DNA of 64,000 nucleotides from 'Nostoc azollae' 0708 (lineage in GTDB: Bacteria > Cyanobacteriota > Cyanobacteriia > Cyanobacteriales > Nostocaceae): the NCBI RefSeq assembly GCF_000196515.1, contig NC_014249.1:1-64000 (forward strand), read 5' to 3'. Below, one piece after another: positions 10,205-21,037 of this stretch. Under the pieces are notes generated by a model that ran no database searches, was not told the DNA's origin, and saw only the letters and a program-made list of their open reading frames with translations. The translations under genes and the position numbers were made by a program. How positions within the stretch are numbered: the stretch's first letter is position 1; every line of letters begins with the position of its first letter.

Positions 10205-11075
10205 CAGCATAAGATATTAGCTGATTCTGTTAGTTATCGACTCTAAATCCGGGATACCATTACTGGAATTTACTGGTTAATTCTTCATTTAAAACTTGTG
10301 TCCGTACCTGAATCAAAAGATGGCTACCTTTGGGTATCCAACATATTTATTGCTTTTTCAAAAACCGCTTGCTGACAATCTAGTTTACTGCTGATTCTGT
10401 AAAACTAGTGGAAATAGTTTCACCACAGCAACAACGTTCTCAATAATTGGGAATATAGCTTTCATTATTAGAGATATAACTCTCCAACTCCCTCACTATT
10501 TTTAGCAGTTTATTGAACTCTTTTGATGCTTTATCATCTAGTTGAACTATTTCTAAAATATCAATCACTAGGTCAATTAACTCTAATACCATGAATACAT
10601 TACCATGCCAAAGATAGCACTTAATACGTTTAATTTGTTTGAGGCTATCTTCTTGAATCTGCTGATATTTCCGACCCAAACCCCTGACCATTTGCTTGAT
10701 TAATATTATTCTTATTCGCATTGTGATATAAAACCAATCCAGTAAATACTGTGTATCGGGGTTTAAGTAAGATATTAGCTTGGGAAGTTTATCATCACCA
10801 TCTGATAGAAAAGTTATTTGTTGGTTCATTTGCATTCCTTAAAACTTTAACACCTTAAAGATACGGCGTTGAAGTTTATTATCGTAGCAATAAGTCATGC
10901 AAAAACGTTTTGATGTGCCGTCTGCTTTTATACTTTTACCAACAAAAACTTCAAAGTTACTCGCTTTTTTCAACTTCTTACCATAGGAACGAACATACTC
11001 GCCATCCAAACCAACTAGAAGTGGAAAATCAGGTCTAGGTAACTAGTTCCAGTCTTATGGGCATCCTTCAATATA
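10205..11075 (-). pseudogene. ISKra4-family transposase relic
   Basis: Reading the minus strand from about 11070: PRPDFPLLVGLDGEYVRS, SNFEVFVGKSIKADGTSKRF, then an open 131-codon piece (10440-10835) with QITFLSDGDDKLPKLISYL, YLLDWFYITMRIRIIL and IKCYLWHGNVF. After a stop it continues YGERYRCGETISTSFTESAVN and VLNEELTSKFQ. This order (GLDGEYV, FLSDG, LDWFHITMR, ESAVN) is that of ISKra4 transposases, with the DDE Asp residues in GLDG and SDGD. TGA and TAA stops and at least two frameshifts inactivate it. Confidence 0.8.
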
Positions 11076-11099
11076 TCCCCCCCCTTTTCTTCGTACCGG

Positions 11100-12310
11100 A
11101 AACATTTAACCAGTTCCTTGTACGCTATCAAGGCATATTTACAAGATGGTTTAGAGTGTTTATTAACTAAACAAGGAAGTTTCATCACTGAAGATTAATA
11201 TACAGATATTGATAAAGCTAATGATGCAGTAATTTTGCGGACGGAATCCTACTTTGAAGAGGTAGATCCCCAGAAAAATCAATATTTAAAGGATTTACTG
11301 CGCCAACTTGACATACCGGAGAAGACACCAAGCTTTTCCATTTTATTCAGACTTTACGCCAAGAATTAACCCAAGGAGAAAGTGCCATTGTCTTTACCCA
11401 GTACACAGACAGAATGGACTATCTGCAAGATGCTTTAAAACAATTGTATGGTAGTCAATTAGCTTGTTACTCTGGACAAGGTGGGTAAGTATTAACTGTT
11501 AACAATTCACCGTTGACTGAACAAAATAGTCAGGATTCAACAGTCAATAATCAAACTACTTGGCGTATAGTTCCCAAAGAAGAGATTAAACATAAATTTC
11601 GCCAAGATGAAATCAAAATTCTGCTTTGTACGAAATCTGCATCAGAAGGATTAAACTTGCAAAATTGTGGAGTGTTAATCAATTATGAGATCCTCTGGAA
11701 TCCAATGCGCATAGAACAACCTATAAGCGGAATTGAAAGAATTGGACAAAGATATCAAACTGTCCGCATCCAGAATTTTTATTGTGATGGCACTCTAGAA
11801 ACAAAAGTTTATAGAAAATTACGCGATCGCATCAATGCCTTTGCTACTGTTGTGGGTAATCTCCAACCCATTTTAGCCAAAGTTCCCACTTTCATTGAAT
11901 AGGTAGCTATGAGCGTAGATCCAAAAGAAGAGGATGTATCGATGTATGAGTTTGACTCGGTATTAGACACACCTCTTCGTCCAGGAATTGAAGCAATGGT
12001 GACAATGGATTTGGATGCTGATTTGGCAGAAATTGAAAAAGCTATTCCACCCACTCCTTTTACACCAGAAAGCATTGAGCATTTATTTACGACATCGGCA
12101 ATTTTAAAATCTACTGGGGTGATTTTTGAGCCAAACGGGAAAGGACTTAGTTACTGACTTATAAAGGCAAGGAACACCAGGTTACTTTTTACACAGCTGT
12201 ATTTGATAAAATGTCTTCTCTGAGATTGATGAATTTTAGAGAAACTTTGTTTGCAGGATTGTTACAGTCTTTCCTATCTAACTGACAAACTCAAGAGATA
12301 ATGTAAAGTG
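11100..12310 (+). pseudogene. SNF2-type helicase, C-terminal half (relic)
   Basis: The pieces ESAIVFTQYTDRMDYLQDAL, ILLCTKSASEGLNLQNCGVL and IERIGQRYQTVRIQNFYCDG are helicase motifs IV, V and VI of SF2/SNF2 enzymes. The adjacent C-terminal part (VDPKEEDVSMYEFDSVLDTP and later LTYKGKEHQVTFYTAVFD) is in the same frame and separated only by one TAG at 11900. The ATPase N-terminal half is not recognisable upstream. Enzymes of this build occur both in chromosomal repair and in defence islands, and the sequence does not decide between them. Further frameshifts lie near 11200-11340 and 12150. Confidence 0.75.
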
Positions 12311-12392
12311 GTTAAGCCATTAAGGAGGTTCTTTATAGTGATCTAGCTGTAATGAACAACGAAGATAAAGTTTGGAAATACTACTTTATTCG

Positions 12393-12623
12393 CTATTGCC
12401 ACTCTTTGGGAATCACATTAAACAATTCACCCATTCCACAGCCGAAAAAATCACACACAACTGCTAAAATATCAACATCATAACAATTTTCAGAGTTATG
12501 ATACAATCCCCTAACAACAGTAAAAGTTAGCCCATTCGCCTGAGCCAGCACCAACCTGGTCAAATATTGGTCATCAATTAAATCCTGTAAGCGACAACGA
12601 AGTTAGACTTTCAACTGCTGCAC
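12393..12623 (-). pseudogene. Xre/Cro-type HTH regulator relic
   Basis: A 77-codon frame from GTG at 12623 to TAG at 12393 with one internal TAA near codon 8. The body reads LRCRLQDLIDDQYLTRLVLA, then QANGLTFTVVRGLYHN (helix-turn-helix) and DILAVVCDFFGCGMGELFNV. The last is the conserved C-terminal block of short Cro/C1-type regulators found with cyanobacterial toxin or plasmid genes. It lies on the opposite strand to the helicase relic. Confidence 0.6.
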
Positions 12624-12855
12624 AACTTTTCTGTCACTTCATTTAGTAAATTTTGGTGAAACGTTACGATTCATTAAGGATACTGTTATTTAAAAGTCTT
12701 TCTTTTCTATTGTGTTTATACTTAACGCTATTATGGCGATTAGATAATTAAATAGTTAATCGCTATAATTGAAAAAGCAAAAAGGCGATCGCCCCATTCC
12801 AGCAAGAATATGCGATCACCCTTTAAAAACTAGACGTAACATTTGAGGTCAAAAC

Positions 12856-14318
12856 TATGATGACACAAGATCAGGGTTTTAAGGTAGCTCTAGGCGATAT
12901 CCAAGTAAGCAACTGCACAGCTAGAGTTAAAGAAATACATTAATAAACAAGCCGATACCATTACGCTATTTGCAGTCAATTACAGCTTTGATTACAACCG
13001 ATTTACAGAACGCGCACTGCAAAACAAAGCCAAAACCACGCTAGCTAACTTTATCGGCTTTCTCCGTCAGACCTTTGATAGATTATTAGCTAGTGGTAAA
13101 GCATTACAGAATTTGTACTACGATTGCCTTACTTTTTGCCCAAATGGTAAACAAGTTTTTCACACTTGGCTTGAAAGTGAAGATTTTGGCATATCTTGCC
13201 ATATTGCCTCCTCAGCCATGAAAATTTTCACTTAGTTTGACTAACTACCAAAGCAAATCCAAAGCTTAGTACGAAAAAAAGTCCATAAATGGAGCGTTGG
13301 AGCCCTGAGCCAATTGAGTAAAGTAGCTCATCACCTCATCAAAGAACGGGTAGATTCTGGCAAGAAAACAGCGGCACAAGTCAAGGGAACAGCAGAGAAA
13401 ACTGCAACCAGCGCCAAAAAACTAATTCCACCGTTGTTGCTACTACGAGTAACGAAAGAATAGATGCACCAGAGTTGGCTCCTGGGATACAGATTGTCGT
13501 TATTGCTGATGGAGACTGAAAAAGTTACAAAGGCATTATTACCGCCAAATGAGAGATAAATGGCCATGAATCCTGGTGGGTACTATTAGAAAATGTGGTT
13601 TCTCAAGAGTCATTCACCAAAATATTGTTTGAACCAGAACAAATTCAATTAGGAGTACTAACAAATCAGGGCGGAAGGAAGACTAGTCCAAAAGAGACTT
13701 TCACTGCACAACAAGTAGAACAAAAGATTGCTGAGGCTTTAGCAGAACGAGAAAGAGAACAAATAAAAGCCGAACTGAGGAAATTTATTGAAATTCATGA
13801 TACTGCTATTCAAGCGGCCACAGTTGAGTTAAAAGCTACTCAGGAACACTCACAAAAAATGGCGTAAGAGAAGGAGAAATTAATTGGGCAGTTAATTGAA
13901 AAAGAGAGACAGTTAGACAGAATGCAGGATCTCTCTATAAAAAACCAACAATTAGAACAACGGGTAGCCTAGTTAGAGAAAGCATTAGAACAAGCAGGTC
14001 AAAACAGTTGGCAGAATACATTTTCCAGACAAACAGCGGCGCTAGTTAATTCACAATTAGAAGAAGCAACAATTACACCATTGATATCAGAAGTTGAGCG
14101 ATTCAATAAAGTAGTTTCCAGTAGGGAACAAGAAGTTGCACAAGTCAAAGCTGTTAACCACAGGCAATAAGCTAAATTAACGAATATTGTCAATTTGATC
14201 ACCAATACGAACGAGATAAATTCAGACCAAACAGAAGTTTTCGAACAATTTTTACAAATAAAAATTTTGCTTCAGGAGATTAGGATCAATAATACCTCTA
14301 TAGATCCAAAAGTATAAT
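12856..14318 (+). pseudogene. Unknown plasmid protein with long coiled coil (relic)
   Basis: The N-terminal part (FAVNYSFDYNRFTERALQNK, HTWLESEDFGISCHIASSAM) is followed by a basic helical linker (KKTAAQVKGTAEKTATSAKK), a small beta segment (APGIQIVVIADGDWKSYKG, WEINGHESWWVLLENV) and then about 200 residues of Glu/Lys/Gln-rich coiled coil (13690-14280). The coil makes a structural or nucleoid-binding role plausible, as in KfrA-like plasmid proteins, but I do not recognise the family. TAA, TAG and TGA stops (12941, 13461, 13519, 13866, 13970, 14168) and frameshifts break it. Confidence 0.55.
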
Positions 14319-14609
14319 TTAAAGAAGATTAAAACTCCTCCCAATCGCAAGCGCCATATAAATAGCAGGGTTTTTAAGCCTTGTTACCACAGTCAGGGAG
14401 CAACGCGATTTTATAAAATCCGGCAAAAATGTAATTTTAGCTACTCGCACTAGAAGTATAGCTAAAATATTTTTCTAGTATCCAAGTAAATTCAATCATA
14501 TTAAAGAATAAAATTGCACAACAAAGTATCCTCTCAAAATATCGTAGGAAGACTTTTATCCAATGCTTTAATAAGCAAGTACTGATTAATACAAATACCT
14601 ATTAAACAG
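14319..14609. other. Gene-free stretch
   Basis: AT-rich sequence with dense stops in all frames. I see no gene, repeat or convincing hairpin. Confidence 0.4.
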
Positions 14610-14880
14610 CAGTTAGAAGTCTAAAATATTAGATAGTTTGAGGACAAATAAAAAAGGTGAAAATCGAATTACAGAAATTATTCCAGTTTCCAGCTATCCA
14701 TTGATAACGCAGATGTAACATAATTTCCGCATTTTCCCTTAACCAAGATTTACTGTTTCCTTTCATTCTTGAAATAAACTTAACTTGCTCGTAATTCCCT
14801 GTCAAATCAATGCGAGTTTATTGCTGTTATTTCTATTAACCTAACTGCTTTCCAGTATATATTCGTGGTTAGACTTCTGT
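14610..14880 (-). pseudogene. Probable transposase C-terminal relic
   Basis: On the minus strand a short run reads DLTGNYEQVKFISRM, then WLRENAEIMLHLRYQWIAGN. The pattern (basic strand, then a W-L-R-E-N-A-E helix and an L-R-x-x-W segment at the end) resembles the C-terminus of cyanobacterial transposases. The catalytic part is missing upstream. The family is not certain. Confidence 0.35.
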
Positions 14881-15275
14881 TCCAAGTATCAAATTTTTAA
14901 TGGTGGTTTTTCATCCCTTTAATCCAGTAAATATAACAGAAGAAGAACATAATAATAAAATTATACTTTTATTTGCACTTTTGCATGAGTAAGCTTGGAT
15001 AAAAAGTACTGGCATAAGAACTATTTCAGTCAAAGAAATTAACACAAAATTTATACCAATTCATCTGGCTCCAACTTGAACACAGGATTCAACTTAATCA
15101 CTAATTGTGGTGGGAACTGAATTTAGGAATAATTAAACAAAATATATCAAAAAGCATAGTATTTTACATCAAATAATATCCTTTAAATAGGGAAATAATC
15201 TGTAGCAATATAACTAACACATTTCATAAACTTGAGAATTATGTGGAGTAAATCATAACTAACAAGAGGAAGAAA
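14881..15275. other. Gene-free stretch
   Basis: Stops are frequent in all frames and nothing is recognisable. A Shine-Dalgarno-like AGAGGA lies at the end, just before the ATG of the ParA-like relic. Confidence 0.4.
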
Positions 15276-16090
15276 ATGACTATGAATGGAAATGTACAGA
15301 TACCAGCAAGTGAAGAAACTACAAAAAATAAACAATTAGAGACAACTAAATAAACAAGAAGAATAGTAATTATGACTGGTAATAAAGGAGGTGTAAGTAA
15401 ATCCACATTTGCAAGAGGATTACTGCATTTATATCTCAACAAACAGCTAAAGTATTGAGCGTATAACTCACATCATCGCAATGCCAGATTGTATAGACAT
15501 TACAACTCAGCATAACCTAGAGTCAAGCTACTTGATATTTTTACAAGAGGAGGTACAGATGACTTACCAATGGACTTAGAAAAAGAACTTCCCCCATTGG
15601 TATTAGTAGATTTACCCACTCAATCAGGTCTGCTTTTTAAGAATTCTGAGAAAAATTTGGGTGTATTTGATGCTATCAAAGGCTTAGGATACAGAGTCAT
15701 AAGGGTGAGTGTACCATCTAGGGCAAAAGACTCAGTGAGTCTATTACAAATCCCTCAGAAATACTGTGAAGATCACGTTAATTATGTAGTTATAAAAATA
15801 TATTCCATAGTGAAGCTGATAAGTTTAAACGCTATGACAGTTCTGATACTCGCACTACACTTTTAGATGCTAGCACGGTAAAAATTAAAATACCCAATTT
15901 GTATTTCAAGCCCTATAAATATATTGATAAAAAACTTGACTTTTAGTGAAGTTTTACAAGATAAACAAGCCAATATTGTCATTAAATCTTGTGTTTAATT
16001 TTGGTTGGAAAAATCAGAGGAAAGCGTATTGAATGCTAATGAACTATTAGGGATAAAAGAAAATATAGTCATCACAGATCAAGCCGCATA
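15276..16090 (+). pseudogene. ParA-like (MobD-type) ATPase relic
   Basis: ATG at 15276 follows AGAGGA. The frame reads MTMNGNVQIPASEETTKN and then IVIMTGNKGGVSKSTFARGL. This is a ParA/MinD deviant Walker A (KGGxxKST), with Ser where Gly is usual before Lys. After frameshifts, PPLVLVDLPTQSG gives the Walker A' strand (LVDLP), followed by RVIRVSVPSRAKDSVSLLQI. The end reads SEADKFKRYDSSDT and KYIDKKLDF. This order matches MobD-like ParA proteins of Nostoc plasmids. More than five stops and shifts inactivate it. Confidence 0.65.
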
Positions 16091-16091
16091 G

Positions 16092-16768
16092 CCAAAATAA
16101 TCCAGGAATTATCCCCACTACTAAACAACTAGTAATGACAGTTGGCAATCCTAGCGTAGGTAAGTCAAAAACAGCAAGGTTATTACTAGAGTTTTATCTA
16201 GAATCAAAACTGGACTCAGAGTTTATTACAGTGGTAATCGCAATAAGTTATATGCTTATCAGCTATTATTAGCTATTGCTCAATTACCATTAACCCAAGG
16301 TGGTGCAGACCAATTATTAATTGATTTAGAAAGTTTTTATGATGTACAATTAGCTTTGAGTGATTTACCCAGACCAAGTTTTGAAGGATCCAGACAATTT
16401 GCAGAAGAAGTTATGCTGTGGGATGCAATTGCACAATTAGGTTATCGTATCACCTTTATACATCCAATTTCTTATCGGAGAGATTATATAGATTATCTAC
16501 AAAAGCTTTTTAATTGTTATCACAATAAAGCAGACCAGATCATTACTAAGAATGTGCATTTTAGTGATGATTTTCCCTAGTATAATGGTTCTAATATTCA
16601 ACAGCGTATTCAAGCAAGTGGAAGAGATAAATTATATTTAGGAAAAGTATGGAGAGATACTTATGAATTAGTAGAATCTCTGGATTCACCTTATAACTAT
16701 GCCATCCAAAATTCTGAAATAGATTTTATGAACCGTTCTTATGTCTTTAACTAGATAGAATAATTTAG
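16092..16768 (+). pseudogene. Second ParA/MobD-like P-loop ATPase relic
   Basis: It starts in TTKQLVMTVGNPSVGKSKTA, a P-loop (GNPSVGKSK) at the same position as in the preceding relic, and continues LDSEFITVV. A 74-codon open piece (16356-16580) reads LPRPSFEGSRQFAEEVMLWD and AQLGYRITFIHPISYRRDYI. The end (SPYNYAIQNSEIDFMNRS) lies behind a TAG. It follows the first ParA-like relic directly, so the two were probably a tandem pair. One large frameshift lies near 16220-16350. Confidence 0.55.
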
Positions 16769-17339
16769 TTAGTAAATCCAGAATAATCAACATACTGGGA
16801 AACTATTAGCTTTATTAAACATTACATCAGTACTGAACTTCCACAATCAATTAAATAGCGGTTTTTAAGCTTTGTTCTAAATATGCAGAATCAGGAATAA
16901 CTAGGAATAGAATTATGCAGAGAAAAGCCATAATTCAGAACACTTCTAAGATTTGCAGTAAATTAATATAAAGCTGAATAGAATAAAATTTCAAGAATAA
17001 TTGACCACCCATAAACACAGATAAAGATGGATAAAATAATAGATTTTCCAGTCCGTGCAACCTCATATAAAATTGGTCTTAGAGTTATCTTTTATTTGTC
17101 TTGAAAAGACCAATTCCTCTATATTACTGAACCTTTACTTTTTAAAATTCTAGTTTCTAACTCCTGAATTGTTACTTTTTAGCTACTACCTAAAATAGAA
17201 TTATGTTAGAAAATTTCAGCACAATCAAAAACTGACATATAGGACTCCTATATCATCTCTATCAAGAAACTTAAAAAAGGCACACAAACTTATAAACACC
17301 TCTGTAAAAGCTTCTTTAGATACAACATTAGCAGGATAA
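16769..17339. other. Intergenic region with one interspersed repeat
   Basis: No gene is seen. It holds a copy of the roughly 115-bp interspersed repeat (16967-17079). The remainder is AT-rich with stops in all frames. Confidence 0.5.
16967..17079 (+). repeat. Interspersed repeat, copy A
   Basis: This shares its layout with 63547-63670: TATAAAG, then AGAATAAAAT, GAATAATTGA, CAGATAAAGATGGATAAA, TAGATTTT/GGATTATAG and GTGCA-CCT-ATATAA-ATTGGT. The two copies agree over most of their length with short indels. Similar elements are typical of Nostoc intergenic DNA. Confidence 0.65.
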
Positions 17340-17944
17340 TCAGATCATTTTAAGCAGAAACCTCTCGATGTGGTGAGACGTTCTGGTATCAATCCTAAAG
17401 ACCCATTTTTCTTGATATTGAGTTCCTTCAGTAAATTTGAAGTATTAATAGAAGACATTGTCGGTAAAACCAATACTGTAGTCGAGGGTTGGACAACAAA
17501 AATAGATGACAAACTTAATCAAGTATCAAGCATAGCTATTGTTCAAAAAAAAAGTGCTATTGCTAAAGTAGCATCAACCTTGTTAAGCAAAGCAGAACAA
17601 AAAAATCTAAATCCGTCTTTAGTCCCTTAATAGCCACTGCCCTAGTATTATCTGGTGTAGTTGGTGTTGTTATGCCGGCTGGTAATATATTTTTTATTTG
17701 AAGAGCTAGAGGATCAACAGAAGCAATTCGCTTAACTTGAGAAGAACAAGAAACTTTGAATTGGACTAGGTCAAAAGACGGAGAATTTGCCCATCAGATT
17801 ATAAGGTGGAACGATTTTGACCTGAGTATTTGTCGAGCAAAAAAAGCTCAACTGAAAGGCAGATGTATGATTTGGGTTGTAAATAATGACGAACGACAAC
17901 ATTATCTAGACCAATTAGATCAAAAATCAAGATCAAGCCATTAA
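17340..17944 (+). pseudogene. Unknown membrane-anchored plasmid protein (relic)
   Basis: The first open piece (from about 17370) reads VRRSGINPKDPFFLILSSFS, then KSAIAKVASTLLSKAEQKNL. A frameshift near 17628 leads to PLIATALVLSGVVGVVMPAG, one hydrophobic segment. After two stops it continues EEQETLNWTRSKDGEFAHQI and CMIWVVNNDERQ. It resembles a family I know only as a cyanobacterial plasmid DUF (possibly DUF6753) that sits near mobilisation genes. It follows the two MobD-like relics on the same strand, which supports a mobilisation-linked context. Confidence 0.5.
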
Positions 17945-18306
17945 ACTGATTTGATTTGTTTCTGAACTATCTATCAGTTCCTCTACAATTACTTCTGTAG
18001 CAGCTTGAGCACGATTTTGACAATCGAGTTTAGTTAGGACACGATGGACATGAGACCTCACAGTACCTACATTCAAAAAAAGTTTGTCGGCAATTTCATT
18101 GTTTCTATCACGAATAGCAATGAACTGTCATCTGCAAAATGCAGATTAACAAAAGCTATGTGTGGAGTATGAATATTAATGGTTTCTAGTTCTTCTACTA
18201 CTGTTTGAGCCTCTGCAAAAATCTCGATATTTTTGTCAGCAGATAGTAGCATTTTGATACTATATCGAGTGAAATCATAGTCATCAATAATTACTATTTT
18301 GATCAT
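17945..18306 (-). pseudogene. Response regulator (REC + LuxR HTH) with internal deletion
   Basis: From ATG at 18306 the receiver domain reads MIKIVIIDDYDFTRYSIKML with the acidic pair DD, followed at the phosphoacceptor position by IAFVNLHFADDSS, where Asn stands in place of the usual Asp. The frame then fails near 18075 and LuxR-type HTH sequence follows directly: NNEIADKLFLNVGTVRSHVH and RVLTKLDCQNRAQAATEVIV. A normal NarL/LuxR regulator has about 90 more residues between these parts, so the second half of the receiver and the linker are deleted. It lies convergent with the plus-strand membrane-protein relic. Confidence 0.75.
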
Positions 18307-19029
18307 CTGATTTACATATAATGTGCAGTTTATTCTGATTTACTCGTATTAATGATGATATTTAGAAATGGTTAAGTATCTCTTAACTTAGATAGATAGA
18401 TGACAAATATCTTAATTTAATATTTTCTTAGAATTTGTCTATTAAATTTAATGTCTGCATTATAAAATAATGAGTTCTGTTCGCTGTATCGCTGCATAGG
18501 AAAGAAAACGTAGTGTGTCACAGAGACGATCAAGGGAGTCGTTAGTTTATTTATACTGTGTTGTGATACGGAAAAACTTCAACCGATAATATGCAAATTA
18601 CTTCTCTTGAGCTAAAAATTGTCACATGATAGTCTAAAGACAGATTTTTACAAGATTTTCAGTGCGTAAACTAGGAGATATAAGAATTTTTTCTTGTGTT
18701 GCTTACTGCTAAATATAAAGATAGATTTTTATGAGGAAAATAAAAAATCATTTTTTTATACCTTTAGATAGGAGTGCAATTAAGAGAGCTATGTATAGTA
18801 GGCAAATAATTTATGCTCTGTTTGCTGTTAAGAAGTCACTTTTTTCTGCTAAAAAGTCAGCAGTTTTAGATCTAATATCTAAAACTGCTGGTTTGACTAA
18901 AGTGATTTATACTAAATCATCTTGTTTAATCTCCTCAACAGGACGATTTTTAAAGTTTCTAGTATGATTGAATGAACTATCATTCAAAATGTGACAGTAG
19001 CCAGATAAAGATATATAACTATCCTAGTA
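18307..19029. other. Gene-free region with a strong hairpin
   Basis: No recognisable gene is present. A plus-strand frame at 18731-18967 (78 codons) contains the hairpin below, lacks homology that I recognise and is probably spurious. The rest is AT-rich. Confidence 0.45.
18858..18890. terminator. Perfect 14-bp hairpin
   Basis: Arms CAGCAGTTTTAGAT and ATCTAAAACTGCTG are perfectly complementary, with a 5-base loop (CTAAT). There is no clear T-run on either side, so it may be a Rho-independent terminator of poor quality, a protein site or a folded RNA element. Confidence 0.4.
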
Positions 19030-19237
19030 CTATTGTAGAAGTTCACTATCACCTCCACTCAGTTTTGATAAACGCAAGAAATTTTTAGAGTCATTCTCAC
19101 GAACAAATTTCACTTTTAAGCATGTGTATACAGTTGTAGAATCAACACCAATTTTCTCAGCTAACTTTTTTTTGAGTCCAGACTTCTTGTAATAACTGTT
19201 CAATTAACTGAACTAATTGTTTTTGGTATTCTTGCAT
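19030..19237 (-). pseudogene. Small HTH regulator relic
   Basis: From ATG at 19237 the frame reads MQEYQKQLVQLIEQLLQEVW and, after a frameshift in an A8 run, TQKKLAEKIGVDSTTVY, a helix-turn-helix. It then reads DSKNFLRLSKLSGGDSELLQ before a TAG at 19030. The A-run shift is the main damage. Short Cro-like regulators of this sort occur on cyanobacterial plasmids. Confidence 0.55.
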
Positions 19238-19239
19238 AG

Positions 19240-19800
19240 CAGAAAAACTAGTTCTACTATTTATAAGATTTAGTTTTTATTCCACTTTATACTTATCGGA
19301 TTATGTTAGCGAATTCAAATAATATCTAAATTATTGAATTTGGTTGAGAATAACGGCTACATCAGGCTTTTAGAATTTTGTATTTTATTCGCCAATAATA
19401 TGCTTGTTTTAATATAAGAGTTTAGCAAAGCTAAATTGGATAAAACCTGCGTACTTATTTTATTCTCTAATTGTAAGACTAAACATCTTTTCTTTACAAG
19501 AGGTTCAGCAAAATAATAAAGCCGAAATTTCTGACAAGCCAATCAAGCATTTTAGATCACATCTTGACATACTTTCCAGAATTCTCTTAGAAATCACGGC
19601 TCCTAATGAAATTTTTAAGAAATTATAAGTAAAAATAGAACCTACCCTGCATTGTACAACCATAATTAGTGCAGGGCGAAAAAGTTACAGAATGGACTTT
19701 AAAAAGCATCCGTCAACAAAAAAGGTGTCATCACTCCCAAAGCAAAGTTATACGTATATGAGGGAATTGACTCAAACTTCTACTAATAGAGGAGAGAAGC
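19240..19800. other. Gene-free stretch
   Basis: No recognised gene is present. A 61-codon minus-strand frame at 19357-19542 lacks homology that I recognise. A weak plus-strand continuation into the next gene starts around 19690. Confidence 0.4.
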
Positions 19801-20850
19801 AAACTAACTCATCCTCTAAATTCTACTATCTTTTTGGATACACAAAATCTTACTGTTGCCGAAGATATTGATCCAATAGAGTTGGAGACAAACTCTGAAC
19901 AAAATCAGGCAGCTAATCAATACCTATCAAACAGAGCGGATCATCTAAATGAAGTTGATAGCCTGCATGGCAAAGCCATAAATGTGGAACTAGGTAGATT
20001 AGAGGACAGAATTGAAAAGGGTTTAAGAGCTTTTTGGGAAATTGGAAACTCCTTGGATCAAATTCGAGATAAACAGCTTTATCAGCAAAGTTAAACAACC
20101 TTTGATGAATATTGCCTTAACCATTGGGAAATGTCGCAACGGTCTGCTTATCACTTGATACAAGCTGCAGTGGTTTATAAAAATGTGACCCGTAGACACA
20201 AAGTTTTGTAAATGTGATCCATGGATCACAAAATCAAATTCTGCATACCAATGAATGCCAAATCAGACCCTTAGCAACACTACCCCCAGAAAAACAACGC
20301 GAAGCCTGGGCTACAGCAGTTTCTACAGCCCCCAATAGTAAAGTCACAGGTGCTCATATTACCGAAGTAGCAAGAGAGTATCACCGAGAGAACTCAGCAG
20401 ATAAATCTAGGCAAAAGCATTCTTTTAAACAACAACACCAATCAACTGATAATTCTGAGCAATCATTAAACCATAGTTACTGGAATTGCCGTTATTCTAG
20501 TTAAGAGTTGGTAAAAGATGATCACCAAAGTTTTTATTGCGATCGCTTGGATAAGTTAAATTCTGTGGAAAAAAACAGCAACCAACGGGGTGCAGAATGT
20601 GAACACTGGACTTATCCCTTTGGAGAATCATCTCAAGTCAGAAATAATTTAGTCTCCTTACGAGAAACTTTTAACCTCACTTCATAACTAGCAACATACT
20701 TGCAAGCATTAATACAAGATGCTGCTAAAAAATCAGACTTAGCATTGATGGAATAAGTAGCAAAACTTGTGGAAGAGGCAATTTTCAAAAAGAAAACTCC
20801 TCCAAATAGAGATATTCACCAAAATTTTATAGATATTATAGTTTGAGAAG
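19801..20850 (+). pseudogene. Unknown plasmid protein, DNA-binding-like (relic)
   Basis: The reading from about 19801 includes VELGRLEDRIEKGLRAFWEI and GNSLDQIRDKQLY, then after a TAA the segment TFDEYCLNHWEMSQRSAYHL. A frameshift near 20200 continues with TNECQIRPLATLPPEKQREA and VTGAHITEVAREYHREN. The features (Leu-rich helices, the WEMSQRSAYHLIQAA helical pair, then a small basic domain) suggest a ParB-related or replication-control protein of plasmids, but I do not recognise a named family. A tail to 20850 holds ALMEXVAKLVEEAIFKKKTP. At least five stops or shifts break it. Confidence 0.5.
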
Positions 20851-21037
20851 TTACCTGACATTCAAAAAAAATACCCTTATGCAGGGAGAGGGAGAACAGG
20901 GGGACATGAAAAAAGAACGCACGGTGGAAGTCTTCGTTATACCCCGCGCCTCTAATTCTTCTGTTTAAAATGCCGTCTCAGGCATTAGGATTTATAAAGG
21001 AAGTGCTGTTTCCACACCACTAATTTTTAAAGTTGTA

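Noticed and set aside
11100-12310. Helicase relic as DISARM DrmD
   Set aside because: Only motifs IV-VI remain, and no DrmA, DrmB, DrmC or methylase pieces were seen next to it; the evidence does not reach the system level.
18731-18967. Plus-strand frame of 78 codons
   Set aside because: It contains a perfect hairpin, has no homology that I recognise and has a biased Lys/Leu/Ser composition.
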